Part shown: one piece after another, positions 9,570 through 17,677 of the stretch | How the letters are laid out: each line of letters starts with the position of its first letter | Position numbering within the stretch: the stretch's first letter is position 1 | Origin: Acholeplasmataceae bacterium | Lineage (GTDB): Bacteria; Bacillota_I; Bacilli_A; Acholeplasmatales; Acholeplasmataceae | Length of the DNA stretch: 64,000 bases | Reading direction: 5' to 3' | Assembly: GCA_030603805.1 (NCBI GenBank) | Contig: JAUVXD010000005.1 | Coordinates: forward strand, 1-64,000 | Position numbers and translations under genes: made by a program | Notes under the pieces: generated by a model | What the model saw: only the letters and a program-made list of their open reading frames with translations | What the model was told of the DNA's origin: nothing | Database searches by the model: none

Positions 9570-10427
9570 ATGAAAAAAATCATCTTGTTATGGATTATTC
9601 TTTTGACGATTTTCATGATTCCTTTTCAGTCTGTTCAAGCAGATATCGGACCCAAAAGGACACTCGATGTTAAGGTCATTGGTGTCGATCAACCTTATTT
9701 TTTAGATATTTTAGTTCGTAATCAAATGCCTGAAGACATTACTTATATTCAAGAACACTACCACATGTTACCTGATATGATTTGGACTTTTGATGAAGAT
9801 GGCTTTATATCGAATATCATCTCAGCACCTTGGGGAAGACCCATGCTTCAAGTAGGTGAAAATCATTATCGGGATGGTTATCATGCGCCTTCTCGTTTTA
9901 AACTGATCTTAATCTTTGAAGATGAGTCTTACATCACATCAGATATCATCACAACCAAACTCTTTAATAGTAGAATCACCTGGGATTTAAGTGGTATAGA
10001 TTTAACTACAACCCAAATCGGTGTTGGCGATGTGACTGAAGAGTGGCCAATTGCCTATATGTCCATTGACTTAATCGTTCGAATTGTTCTCACTATTTTA
10101 ATTGAGATTCTCGTTTTATATGTATTTGGGTATCGCTTGAAAGAATCATTTAAACTCGTGCTATACATTAATATTGTGACTCAAACGATCTTAACTGGGT
10201 TTGTGATTGCGATGCGTTACTTCTATTTTCCATTTTTAGGAGAAATCTTTGTTTTAATCGTAGGAGAGTTCTTCATTTTCATGATTGAGATCACTTTGTT
10301 TGTCTTCTTCTTAAAAGAGTTTACAAAGAAAAAAGCAGCACTTTATGGATTTGTCGCGAATTTGATTTCACTCATGGCAGGCTTTCTCTTTCTCATGATT
10401 TTCTATATGATTTTAAGTTATCTTTAA
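9570..10427 (+). CDS. Hypothetical signal-peptide protein with C-terminal membrane domain
   Basis: No family is recognised for this 285-residue protein. It begins with a signal peptide (MKKIILLWIILLTIFMIPF, likely cut after SVQA near residue 24). An extracellular domain of about 140 residues follows, starting DIGPKRTLDVKV. Four membrane helices then span about residues 165-285. The ATG follows a GGGGGC site. It is transcribed divergently from the hydrolase operon and ends at its own terminator. The architecture suggests a sensor or lipid/glycan-related membrane protein, but function is unknown. Confidence 0.75.
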   Translation: MKKIILLWIILLTIFMIPFQSVQADIGPKRTLDVKVIGVDQPYFLDILVRNQMPEDITYIQEHYHMLPDMIWTFDEDGFISNIISAPWGRPMLQVGENHYRDGYHAPSRFKLILIFEDESYITSDIITTKLFNSRITWDLSGIDLTTTQIGVGDVTEEWPIAYMSIDLIVRIVLTILIEILVLYVFGYRLKESFKLVLYINIVTQTILTGFVIAMRYFYFPFLGEIFVLIVGEFFIFMIEITLFVFFLKEFTKKKAALYGFVANLISLMAGFLFLMIFYMILSYL

Positions 10428-10457
10428 GAAACCAAATCCTGGTTTCTTTTTATTTTT
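10428..10457 (+). terminator. Intrinsic terminator after the 9570 gene
   Basis: The stem GAAACCA/TGGTTTC with a 5-nt loop is followed by TTTTTATTTTT. It starts at the stop codon. Confidence 0.85.
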
Positions 10458-10475
10458 ATAAAATAAACATAATCG

Positions 10476-10523
10476 TTTGTTTTAGAAAAATATGTTGTAT
10501 AATGAAAATAGAAAACGCTTTTA
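10476..10523 (+). promoter_or_regulatory. gcv operon promoter with cre-like box
   Basis: TTTGTT (10476-10481), a 16-nt spacer and TATAAT (10498-10503) form the promoter. A near-palindrome GAAAACGCTTTTA at 10511-10523 covers the expected start of transcription, a position that favours repression. The leader to gcvT is under 30 nt, so there is no room for a glycine riboswitch. Confidence 0.5.
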
Positions 10524-10536
10524 GGGAGAATTCAAA

Positions 10537-11613
10537 ATGAAACAAACAGCCTTACACGACAGACACCTAGCGTTGAACGCAAAAATGATTGAATATGCTG
10601 GATTCCATATGCCAGTGTCCTATACGGGGATTTCTGAAGAGCATCTTGCAGTGAGAACCGGTATGGGCATTTTTGATGTTTCACACATGGGTGAATTTTT
10701 AGTTGATGGGAAAGATGCCTTAAAGTTTGTCAATCATATCGTTACCAATATCATCCCCTTAGATACATCTAAGGTCACTTATGCACTTTTCTGTGATGAA
10801 TTAGGATTTGTAGTTGATGATTTGCTTGTTTACGTGATTAAACCAGAACAAGTGCTTCTTGTGGTTAACGCAGGGAATATTGATAAAGATTTTGAGTGGG
10901 TTAAAAAACAATCACAAGGATTCGATGTTTCTTTAAGAAACGTCTCTGAATCTTATGGGCAGGTTGCGATTCAAGGTCCACTTGTTCAAGAACATATTCA
11001 TGAAATCATGGGTGTTGAAGGTAAAGATCTTAAGTTTATGACCTATAAGGTTGTACCTTTTATGGATGGCTATGTTATCTTATCTAGAACGGGATATACC
11101 GGTGAAGATGGATTTGAAATTTATGGTGAACCTAAGTATGTTTCAGAGGTTTGGGATCGTGCAGTGACTTTGGGTGTTGTACCTTGTGGACTTGGAGCAA
11201 GAGATACTTTAAGATTTGAAGCGAATCTTCCATTATATGGTCATGAAATCAGTGAAACCATTAACCCAGTGGAAGCTGGACTTAATTTTGCAGTCAAATT
11301 CGAAAAAGAAAACTTCATTGGTAAAGATGCACTGCTTAAATATAAAGAAAATCCTTTAAGAAAAGTTGTCGGTATTGAACTTTTGGAAAGAAACATTCCA
11401 AGAGCTGGTTATAAAGTCTTTTTTAGTGATTTAGAAATTGGTGAAATCACCACGGGTTATTTATTACCGAGTAATCCAACACCGATTGCCTGTGCATTGG
11501 TGGATATTAAGTATGCAGAGTTAGGCACCGAACTTCTTGTTCAAATCAGAAATAATAAGGTTCAGGCAAGAGTTAGAAATAGAAAATTTTATACAAAGAA
11601 CTATAAGAAATAG
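10537..11613 (+). CDS. gcvT: Glycine cleavage system T protein (aminomethyltransferase)
   Basis: GcvT transfers the aminomethyl carbon from lipoyl-GcvH to tetrahydrofolate, releasing ammonia. The 358-residue product has the N-terminal KMIEYAGFHMPVSY and GIFDVSHMGE motifs, the folate-domain SRTGYTGEDGFEIY, and GLGARDTLRFEANLPLYGHE. The ATG follows AGGGAG. It is the first gene of a complete gcvT-gcvH-gcvPA-gcvPB operon, so one-carbon units for folate can be made from glycine. The dihydrolipoamide dehydrogenase and lipoate ligase needed are elsewhere. Confidence 0.97.
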   Translation: MKQTALHDRHLALNAKMIEYAGFHMPVSYTGISEEHLAVRTGMGIFDVSHMGEFLVDGKDALKFVNHIVTNIIPLDTSKVTYALFCDELGFVVDDLLVYVIKPEQVLLVVNAGNIDKDFEWVKKQSQGFDVSLRNVSESYGQVAIQGPLVQEHIHEIMGVEGKDLKFMTYKVVPFMDGYVILSRTGYTGEDGFEIYGEPKYVSEVWDRAVTLGVVPCGLGARDTLRFEANLPLYGHEISETINPVEAGLNFAVKFEKENFIGKDALLKYKENPLRKVVGIELLERNIPRAGYKVFFSDLEIGEITTGYLLPSNPTPIACALVDIKYAELGTELLVQIRNNKVQARVRNRKFYTKNYKK

Positions 11614-11626
11614 GGAGGATTTAATT

Positions 11627-12001
11627 ATGGTATTACAAGGATTGCTTTACAGTGAAAGTCATGAGTGGGTAAAAGTGGATGGCCAAACCGCTTATGTTGG
11701 TATTTCTGATCATGCACAGCATGCATTAGGTTCTGTTGTTTTTATCGAGTTACCTAAAGTAGGAAAAAGTGTTAAAAAAGGCGATGCTGTGGGCGCAGTT
11801 GAGTCTGTGAAAGCTGCTTCTGACCTCTATTCACCTGTTTCTGGAAAAATTATTGAAGTCAATAGTAACATTGAAAATGCACCTGAGCTCTTAAATGATG
11901 ATCCATATGGATCTTGGATATTTAAGGTTGAATTAGCAGATGCATCGGAACTTGAAAAACTATTATCACCTGAAGCTTATACACCACTTTCAGAGGAGTA
12001 A
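11627..12001 (+). CDS. gcvH: Glycine cleavage system H protein
   Basis: This small lipoyl carrier shuttles the aminomethyl group between P, T and L proteins. The 124-residue product begins MVLQGLLYSESHEWV and has the lipoylation Lys in GAVESVKAASDLYSPVSG. The ATG at 11627 follows GGGAGG with good spacing. A longer reading from 11537 would overlap gcvT and has no ribosome site. The C-terminal codons contain the AGGAG used by gcvPA. Confidence 0.97.
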   Translation: MVLQGLLYSESHEWVKVDGQTAYVGISDHAQHALGSVVFIELPKVGKSVKKGDAVGAVESVKAASDLYSPVSGKIIEVNSNIENAPELLNDDPYGSWIFKVELADASELEKLLSPEAYTPLSEE

Positions 12002-12006
12002 CTGAT

Positions 12007-13320
12007 ATGCACAAATATCTGCCACATACTGCGCAGGATATTGAAGAAATGCTGAAGGTCACAGGGGCAAGTTCCCTTGATGATCTCTTTTCTTCTATCC
12101 CTAAAAAATTAAGATTAACAAAGCCTTATAACATTCCAAGTGCTTTATCAGATGATAATCTGACGAAACACATGAAAAATTTAGCTGGACAAAATAAAGA
12201 ACTCGTTATTTTTAGAGGTGCTGGTGCGTATGACCACTATACGCCTTCGATTGTCAAAGCATTAATTTCTAGACAAGAATTTTTAACTTCTTATACGCCG
12301 TATCAACCTGAAGTTGCTCAAGGGACTTTGCAATACATTTTTGAATATCAAACCATGGTTTGTGAACTGACAGGCATGGAAGTATCGAATGCCTCGATGT
12401 ATGATGGGGCAACAGCAACTGCTGAAGCGATGTTTATGGCTTATGCTCAAACAGGACTTAATCAAATTTTAGTGTCTAGCACGATGAATCCTAGAACGAT
12501 TGATGTGATTAAGACTTATGCAAGATATCGTAACATAGAAGTCATTTTAGTACCAGAAAAAAATGGGTTAACAGATTTAAATTGGGTTAAGGCAAATGCT
12601 TCAAATAAAATGGGCTTAATTGTTCAAAATCCTAACTATTTTGGTATTATTGAAAACTATGATGGTTTTGCAAGTGTCATTCACGATGCTGGTGGTCTTT
12701 TCATCATGAACGCTGAAGGACAGTCTTTAAGCTTACTTAAGACACCTGGTGAATACGATGCAGATATCGCATGCGGTGATCTTCAATCATTAGGTGTACC
12801 ACTTTCTTTTGGTGGTGCCTATATTGGATATCTTGCGACTAAAAATAAGTATGTGAGAAAAATGCCAGGTCGTATTTGTGGACTGACCACAGATGTTGAT
12901 GGTAAGAGAGCCTTTGTTTTAACACTTCAAGCGAGAGAACAACATATTCGACGTGCAAAGGCGAATTCAAATATTTGCTCAAATCAATCACTACTTGCAC
13001 TTGCTGTGACAGTTTATCTATCTGCGATGGGTAAAGAAGGTTTAGTTGAAGTTGCAAATGAATCAATGAAAGGTGCACATTACCTCTATCAAAAACTCAT
13101 TCAAACGGGTAAATTTGAAGTTGTCTATGATCAACCTTTCTTCAAAGAGTTTGTATTAAAGGCTAAATTTGATGTTGAAGCATTCGAGAAAATATTATTA
13201 AGTAAAGGCATTTTAGGACCTCTTCATATTAAAGACAATCGTTTGCTTTTTGCTGTGACTGAACGAAGAACCATAGAAGAAATAGATCACCTTGTAGAAC
13301 TGGTGGTGAACCAACAATGA
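12007..13320 (+). CDS. gcvPA: Glycine dehydrogenase (decarboxylating) subunit 1
   Basis: This is the N-terminal half of the split P protein, which with GcvPB forms the PLP-dependent glycine decarboxylase. The 437 residues are typical for subunit 1. Family segments include YTPYQPEVAQGTLQYIFEYQ, YDGATATAEA and GRICGLTTDVDGKRAFVLTLQAREQHIRR. It starts 6 bp after gcvH and overlaps gcvPB by ATGA, favouring equal synthesis of the two halves. The split form is usual in Firmicutes. Confidence 0.97.
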   Translation: MHKYLPHTAQDIEEMLKVTGASSLDDLFSSIPKKLRLTKPYNIPSALSDDNLTKHMKNLAGQNKELVIFRGAGAYDHYTPSIVKALISRQEFLTSYTPYQPEVAQGTLQYIFEYQTMVCELTGMEVSNASMYDGATATAEAMFMAYAQTGLNQILVSSTMNPRTIDVIKTYARYRNIEVILVPEKNGLTDLNWVKANASNKMGLIVQNPNYFGIIENYDGFASVIHDAGGLFIMNAEGQSLSLLKTPGEYDADIACGDLQSLGVPLSFGGAYIGYLATKNKYVRKMPGRICGLTTDVDGKRAFVLTLQAREQHIRRAKANSNICSNQSLLALAVTVYLSAMGKEGLVEVANESMKGAHYLYQKLIQTGKFEVVYDQPFFKEFVLKAKFDVEAFEKILLSKGILGPLHIKDNRLLFAVTERRTIEEIDHLVELVVNQQ

Positions 13321-14762
13321 AATATTACAATAAACTCATTTTTGAAATCTCTACCAAAGGTAGAAAAGGATATGCTTTAGAACAAAAGGCACTTCCTGAA
13401 ATCAATCTTCCACAAAACCTTTTAAGAAGTTCGAAAGCTGATTTACCTGAAGTTTCTGAGTTTGATGTCGTCAGACATTATACCAATGTCAGCCAAAAAA
13501 ACTTTGGTGTTGAAACTGGTTTTTATCCCCTTGGTTCTTGTACGATGAAGTATAATCCAAAAATTAACGATGAGCTCGCAACTTTAAGTGGATTTGCCAA
13601 TATTCATCCACTTCAACCTGTTGAAACAGTTCAAGGTTTATTAAAGATTTACCATGAAACACAAAACATGTTATCAGAAATTTCAGGACTTGCTGCATAT
13701 TCACTCAACCCATTTGCAGGCGCACATGGTGAACTCGCTGGCTTAATGATTATTAAGGCTTATCATGAAAAGAACAATGACTTTAAGAGAAATAAAATTA
13801 TCGTTCCTGATTCTGCACATGGCACCAATCCTGCAAGTGCAACCGTTTGTGGCTTTGATACTGTTGAAATTAAATCAAACCCAGATGGTACAGTGAACTT
13901 AGAAGCGCTTAAAGCTGTTTTAAATGATGAAACTGCTGGATTAATGTTAACTAATCCAAATACAGCTGGTGTTTTTGAAAAAGATATTACTGAAATTTCT
14001 AGACTTGTACATGAAGCTGGTGGTCTACTTTACTATGATGGTGCAAACTTAAATGCTCTCTTAGGTAAAGCAAAACCTGGAGATATGGGCTTTGATATAA
14101 CGCATATTAACCTGCATAAAACATTTTCTACACCTCATGGTGGTGGTGGTCCAGGTTCTGGTCCTGTAGGTGTTTGTGCAAGACTGACTGAATTCCTACC
14201 CAACCCTATTGTCAAAGAAAAGGATGGCTTTTACTTCTTTGAAGATTCAAAAGATTCGATTGGTGCATTAGGACAGTTCTATGGCAATGCTTCTGTTTAT
14301 TTAAGAGCTTATGTGTATTTAATGACCTTTGGTAAAGAACACATGAGTGATATTGGACCTTTAGCCGTCTTAAATGCAAACTATATTAAAGACTCCTTAA
14401 AAGACCTCTTTGAACTTCCAATTAAGGGCTATTGTATGCATGAATTTGTCTTTGATGGACTGATTAATGAATCGACCGGTGTGAAGACTCTGGATATTGC
14501 AAAACGTCTTCTTGATTACGGATTCCATGCACCTACTGTTTATTTCCCACTGATTTTCTCACAATCGATGATGATTGAACCGACCGAAGTAGAATCTAAA
14601 GATACTTTAGATGAATTTATTAAAATTATGCGTGTCGTTGCTAAAGAGGCGATTGAACAACCAGACATGGTGAAAACAGCACCACACCATACGATTGTTA
14701 GACGTCTCGATGAAGCAAAAGCTGCACGTCAACCCATTGTTAAATTTAAAGATATTAAATAA
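13317..14762 (+). CDS. gcvPB: Glycine dehydrogenase (decarboxylating) subunit 2
   Basis: This is the catalytic C-terminal half of the split P protein. The 481-residue product contains the PLP-binding lysine in NLHKTFSTPHGGGGPGSGP, together with GFYPLGSCTMKYNP and the PDSAHGTNPASA substrate region. It begins inside the gcvPA stop (ATGA) and ends at a strong terminator, closing the operon. Together with gcvPA it decarboxylates glycine and loads the remainder on lipoyl-GcvH. Confidence 0.97.
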   Translation: MKYYNKLIFEISTKGRKGYALEQKALPEINLPQNLLRSSKADLPEVSEFDVVRHYTNVSQKNFGVETGFYPLGSCTMKYNPKINDELATLSGFANIHPLQPVETVQGLLKIYHETQNMLSEISGLAAYSLNPFAGAHGELAGLMIIKAYHEKNNDFKRNKIIVPDSAHGTNPASATVCGFDTVEIKSNPDGTVNLEALKAVLNDETAGLMLTNPNTAGVFEKDITEISRLVHEAGGLLYYDGANLNALLGKAKPGDMGFDITHINLHKTFSTPHGGGGPGSGPVGVCARLTEFLPNPIVKEKDGFYFFEDSKDSIGALGQFYGNASVYLRAYVYLMTFGKEHMSDIGPLAVLNANYIKDSLKDLFELPIKGYCMHEFVFDGLINESTGVKTLDIAKRLLDYGFHAPTVYFPLIFSQSMMIEPTEVESKDTLDEFIKIMRVVAKEAIEQPDMVKTAPHHTIVRRLDEAKAARQPIVKFKDIK

Positions 14763-14768
14763 CGTTAT

Positions 14769-14794
14769 AAAGGAGCGAAGATTCGCTCCTTTTT
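14769..14794 (+). terminator. Intrinsic terminator of the gcv operon
   Basis: The perfect stem GGAGCGAA/TTCGCTCC (14772-14779 with 14782-14789) is followed by TTTTT. Confidence 0.9.
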
Positions 14795-14858
14795 AATGCA
14801 TTTGAATTGGGATATTTAAACAAGTGAACTATACTAAAAGAAAAAGGAGCGTAATCAG

Positions 14859-15272
14859 ATGCCAGCAATTTGCTATTTAGCATTCGATGGAAATGCGAAG
14901 GATGCGATTTCTTTCTATCAATCCATCTTTAAAGGTACACCTTCAACCATCATGACTTACAAAGATTTTCCGGATCCCGATTATCAAACACCTGAAGCCA
15001 TTAAAGATTTGGTGATGCATGCAGAAATTGAAGTTTTTGGATCTAGAGTCATGATCTCAGATATGCCAAGGGGATTTGGGCTTGATCCTGTTATTGGGAA
15101 TAATTTTTCAGTTGCAGTCATTTCAAGTGATTTAGATGCGCTTAAAGAGGCTTTTTTGAAGATTGCTGAAGGTGGAAAAATCATTACAGCGTTTGAAAAA
15201 TCTTTTTTTAGTGAAGGATATGGTTATTGCTTCGACAAGTTTGGTATTGGATGGCAGTTTATTGCTGAATAG
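14859..15272 (+). CDS. PhnB-like VOC family protein
   Basis: The 137-residue protein of the PhnB/3-demethylubiquinone-methyltransferase-like VOC group has N-terminal YLAFDGNAKDAISFYQSIF and C-terminal FGYCFDKFGIGWQF-type features (here GYGYCFDKFGIGWQFI). Members are soluble and mostly of unknown substrate. The ATG follows AAAAGGAG. It is a single-gene unit convergent with the Mrp gene across a shared terminator. It is not closely similar to the VOC protein at 4651. Confidence 0.85.
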   Translation: MPAICYLAFDGNAKDAISFYQSIFKGTPSTIMTYKDFPDPDYQTPEAIKDLVMHAEIEVFGSRVMISDMPRGFGLDPVIGNNFSVAVISSDLDALKEAFLKIAEGGKIITAFEKSFFSEGYGYCFDKFGIGWQFIAE

Positions 15273-15317
15273 ATGAATAAGAAAACCTGATTCTTGCTAT
15301 CCCTTAAGTAAAAAACA

Positions 15318-15360
15318 TAAAACCGGTACGAAATGAATTTTCGTATCGGCTTATTTTTTT
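15318..15360. terminator. Bidirectional terminator between the VOC and mrp genes
   Basis: The stem CCGGTACGAAA/TTTCGTATCGG (about 15323-15333 with 15339-15349) has a T-run on the plus side and a T-rich tract on the minus side. It serves both convergent genes. Confidence 0.85.
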
Positions 15361-16354
15361 AGATACCCATTTCTAAAATCACTTGGGTTGCGATTTGGTT
15401 ATAAATCTTACCAGCTTCTTCTTGTCCACCAAAGAGGAAATCCCCATTTTGTGGCTGTCCAATTGGAATTTGACCTAAAACAGGAACACCTAGCTTTTTA
15501 GCAACGGTGTCTCCGCCACCTGAACCAAAGATAAACTCTCTTTTTTGATTACATGGATTTAAATAATAGCTCATATTTTCAACAACACCAATCACTTCAT
15601 GACCAATGTTTTGAGCACCAATACCAGCTTTTACGGCAACATGTGATGCATTCACATGGGGTGTTGTTACAACTAAAATTTTAGATTTTGGCACATAAGT
15701 TTTAACATCTAATGCGACATCACCAGTTCCTGGTGGCAAATCAATTAAGATGATATCAATATCATTTTGCCATTTAACACCACTGAAAAAATGAACAAGC
15801 ATTTTTCCAAGCATCGGCCCACGCCACATCAGTGGTTTTTCTGGTGGCATGAAAAATTCTGTTGATATCACTTCAATCCCATTTTTTTCAAGAGGAATCA
15901 TTTTCTCATCTTCTGTTGAAGATAGTGGTTTAATACCTACTTTTAAAATATTGGGAATCGATGCCCCGTAAACGTCAGCATCAATAATGCCTACTTTTTT
16001 GCCTTGTCTAATCAGTGCTGCAGCTAAATTGGCAGTGACTGTAGATTTACCAACACCACCTTTACCTGATGCTACAGCTAAATACTTCACAGGCTTTTCA
16101 CCTTCAGGAACAAACTCTGATTCAAAAAAGTCAATTTTAATTCCAGGAAATCCTAGTTCAATCTTAACCAATTTGATAATTTGTATTTTAATGGCTTGTT
16201 CATGTTTTTGTTTATCTTTTAGATAAATCTCTAATTCTGCGACCCCATTGGGTCCAATGACGAGTTTCTTGATTCCGTTGACTTCTTTAAAAGGTTTATT
16301 ATAGCCAGGATCGATTATCTCATCAATGCGTTTTCTTAAATCATCATATGTCAT
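15359..16354 (-). CDS. Mrp/NBP35 family P-loop ATPase (Fe-S carrier ApbC-like)
   Basis: This cytoplasmic ATPase of the Mrp/ApbC group is thought to carry Fe-S clusters to apoproteins. An N-terminal MIP18-like domain (about 1-80) is followed by the deviant Walker A GKGGVGKST (97-105), then IIDADVYGASIP and LIDLPPGTGDVALD. Most Mrp proteins have a C-terminal CxxC that bridges the dimer-bound cluster. Here the region reads YLNPCNQKREF with a single Cys, so cluster binding may be altered or lost. The ATG follows GAGGTGA. Confidence 0.88.
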   Translation of the reverse strand: MTYDDLRKRIDEIIDPGYNKPFKEVNGIKKLVIGPNGVAELEIYLKDKQKHEQAIKIQIIKLVKIELGFPGIKIDFFESEFVPEGEKPVKYLAVASGKGGVGKSTVTANLAAALIRQGKKVGIIDADVYGASIPNILKVGIKPLSSTEDEKMIPLEKNGIEVISTEFFMPPEKPLMWRGPMLGKMLVHFFSGVKWQNDIDIILIDLPPGTGDVALDVKTYVPKSKILVVTTPHVNASHVAVKAGIGAQNIGHEVIGVVENMSYYLNPCNQKREFIFGSGGGDTVAKKLGVPVLGQIPIGQPQNGDFLFGGQEEAGKIYNQIATQVILEMGI

Positions 16355-16416
16355 CCGATTTCACCTCGAGACAATTATACCAAAAAGCAGGGTTTACCTA
16401 AATGAAAATGATAAAA

Positions 16417-16427
16417 GAAAACGTTTC
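16417..16427 (+). promoter_or_regulatory. cre-like box upstream of the PTS operon
   Basis: GAAAACGTTTC lies about 40 bp upstream of the TATAAT of the crr promoter. It shares the AAAACGYTT core found before eno, gpmI and gcvT. Its distance from the promoter would suit activation rather than road-block repression. Function is inferred. Confidence 0.35.
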
Positions 16428-16464
16428 ATCTTGTTTTCTGGCATACAATTTTCTAAAACCATCG

Positions 16465-16499
16465 TATAATAGATTTAAAGTGGTATATACCAGCGGAGG
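16465..16499 (+). promoter_or_regulatory. crr promoter -10 and palindromic GntR-type operator
   Basis: A TATAAT at 16465-16470 is followed by the perfect 12-bp palindrome TGGTATATACCA at 16481-16492, then the GGAGG ribosome site (16495-16499) of crr. The palindrome resembles GGT-N-ACC operators of GntR/UTRA regulators, and such a regulator is the second gene of this operon. Autorepression by that regulator is inferred. Confidence 0.6.
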
Positions 16500-16505
16500 T
16501 TTTTC

Positions 16506-16952
16506 ATGAGAATTGATTATGTTGCACCGATTCAAGGCGAACATTTAGACGTCTCTGTTGCTCCTGATGATACATTTAGCCAAGGATTACTCGGTCCTGG
16601 TTTTGTCATACTTCCTAAAGATCATCATGTATTTGCACCCTTTGATGGTAAGATTTCTTTGCTTTTTCCAACCAATCATGCGATTGCTATACACCATGCA
16701 TCTGGTGTTAACTGCTTAATACATATTGGATTTGGTACTGTGGATTTAAAAGGAGAAGGTTTTAAGGTACATAAAAAACTTCACGACGAGGTTAAACAAG
16801 GTGATCTTTTAATCGAATTTGATTATGATTTCTTATCCAAACATGGCGTTTCTATGGCAACCCCGGTTGTATTCCTTCAAAAAAAATCAGTGGATGTTAT
16901 CAAAAGTAATCCTGAATCTGAGCGCATTCAACTGCTTTTAGAGGTATTATAA
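16506..16952 (+). CDS. crr: PTS glucose-type EIIA component
   Basis: This is a free-standing EIIA-Glc-family phosphocarrier of 148 residues. The two active-site histidines are His58 (NHAI) and His73 (LIHIG), spaced as His75/His90 of E. coli Crr, and GTVDLKGEGF follows. It accepts phosphate from HPr and passes it to a membrane EIIB(C), which is not encoded nearby. It is first in the crr-gntR-ptsI-ptsH operon. The start ATG follows GGAGG directly downstream of the operator palindrome. Confidence 0.93.
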   Translation: MRIDYVAPIQGEHLDVSVAPDDTFSQGLLGPGFVILPKDHHVFAPFDGKISLLFPTNHAIAIHHASGVNCLIHIGFGTVDLKGEGFKVHKKLHDEVKQGDLLIEFDYDFLSKHGVSMATPVVFLQKKSVDVIKSNPESERIQLLLEVL

Positions 16953-16954
16953 CG

Positions 16955-17677
16955 ATGCTAGAAACACCAAAATATTTAAAAGTTATTCATTACATTGAAA
17001 GCCTCATAGAATCCTCTAAGGCACATACTTTAATTCCTTCAGAACGAACACTCTCAGATACGCTTCTAATTTCTAGAATGACGATACGTAAAGCTATTGA
17101 AATGATGGTATCTCAAGGGAAACTCTATAGAGTCCACCATAAAGGAACCTTTGTATCTGAACACAAACTTTTCAAAGTGTATAACACCATGAGCGGTTTT
17201 ACCGATGAAGTAACTGCTACAGGTGGTATGGTGAGTACAGATGTTTTACTGTTTGAAATCATCAAAGCTCCTGAAGAAATCTTATATAAACTTAATTTAA
17301 ATGAAGACGCACTTGTCTATCATATCAAGCGTCTTAGGAAAAAAGATGGCATGCCAATGATTCTTGAGGATGCCTATATGCCTTTTGATTTATGTGTTTT
17401 AAGTATCGAGGATGCAAAGCATTCTATTTATCAATCTTTAAGAAAAAAGTTATCTGTTGCTATGGCTTCTTCTATCCAAGAAATCAAAGCTGTCCTTGTT
17501 GATTTGGAAACTTCCAGTTATCTTGGCATGCAACAGGGTGAACCCACCATTGAAACAACCTATACCAGTTATTTAGAGAATGGGCGTATTTTTGAATATG
17601 TTAAAACTGTAAAAAATCAACATCACTATGAACTCATCGTTCAATCCTTTCACCTTAAGGGGAATTCACATGATTAA
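16955..17677 (+). CDS. GntR/HutC family transcriptional regulator with UTRA domain
   Basis: The 240-residue regulator has an N-terminal winged helix (about 1-70, PSERTLSDTLLISRMTIRKAIEMM) and a C-terminal UTRA effector domain (about 90-235, with YHIKRLRKKDGMPMILEDAYMP). NagR/DasR-type members bind phosphorylated amino sugars and control PTS genes. Its place between crr and ptsI, and the palindrome before crr, imply autoregulation of the phosphorelay. The effector is unknown. It overlaps ptsI by 8 bp. Confidence 0.9.
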   Translation: MLETPKYLKVIHYIESLIESSKAHTLIPSERTLSDTLLISRMTIRKAIEMMVSQGKLYRVHHKGTFVSEHKLFKVYNTMSGFTDEVTATGGMVSTDVLLFEIIKAPEEILYKLNLNEDALVYHIKRLRKKDGMPMILEDAYMPFDLCVLSIEDAKHSIYQSLRKKLSVAMASSIQEIKAVLVDLETSSYLGMQQGEPTIETTYTSYLENGRIFEYVKTVKNQHHYELIVQSFHLKGNSHD

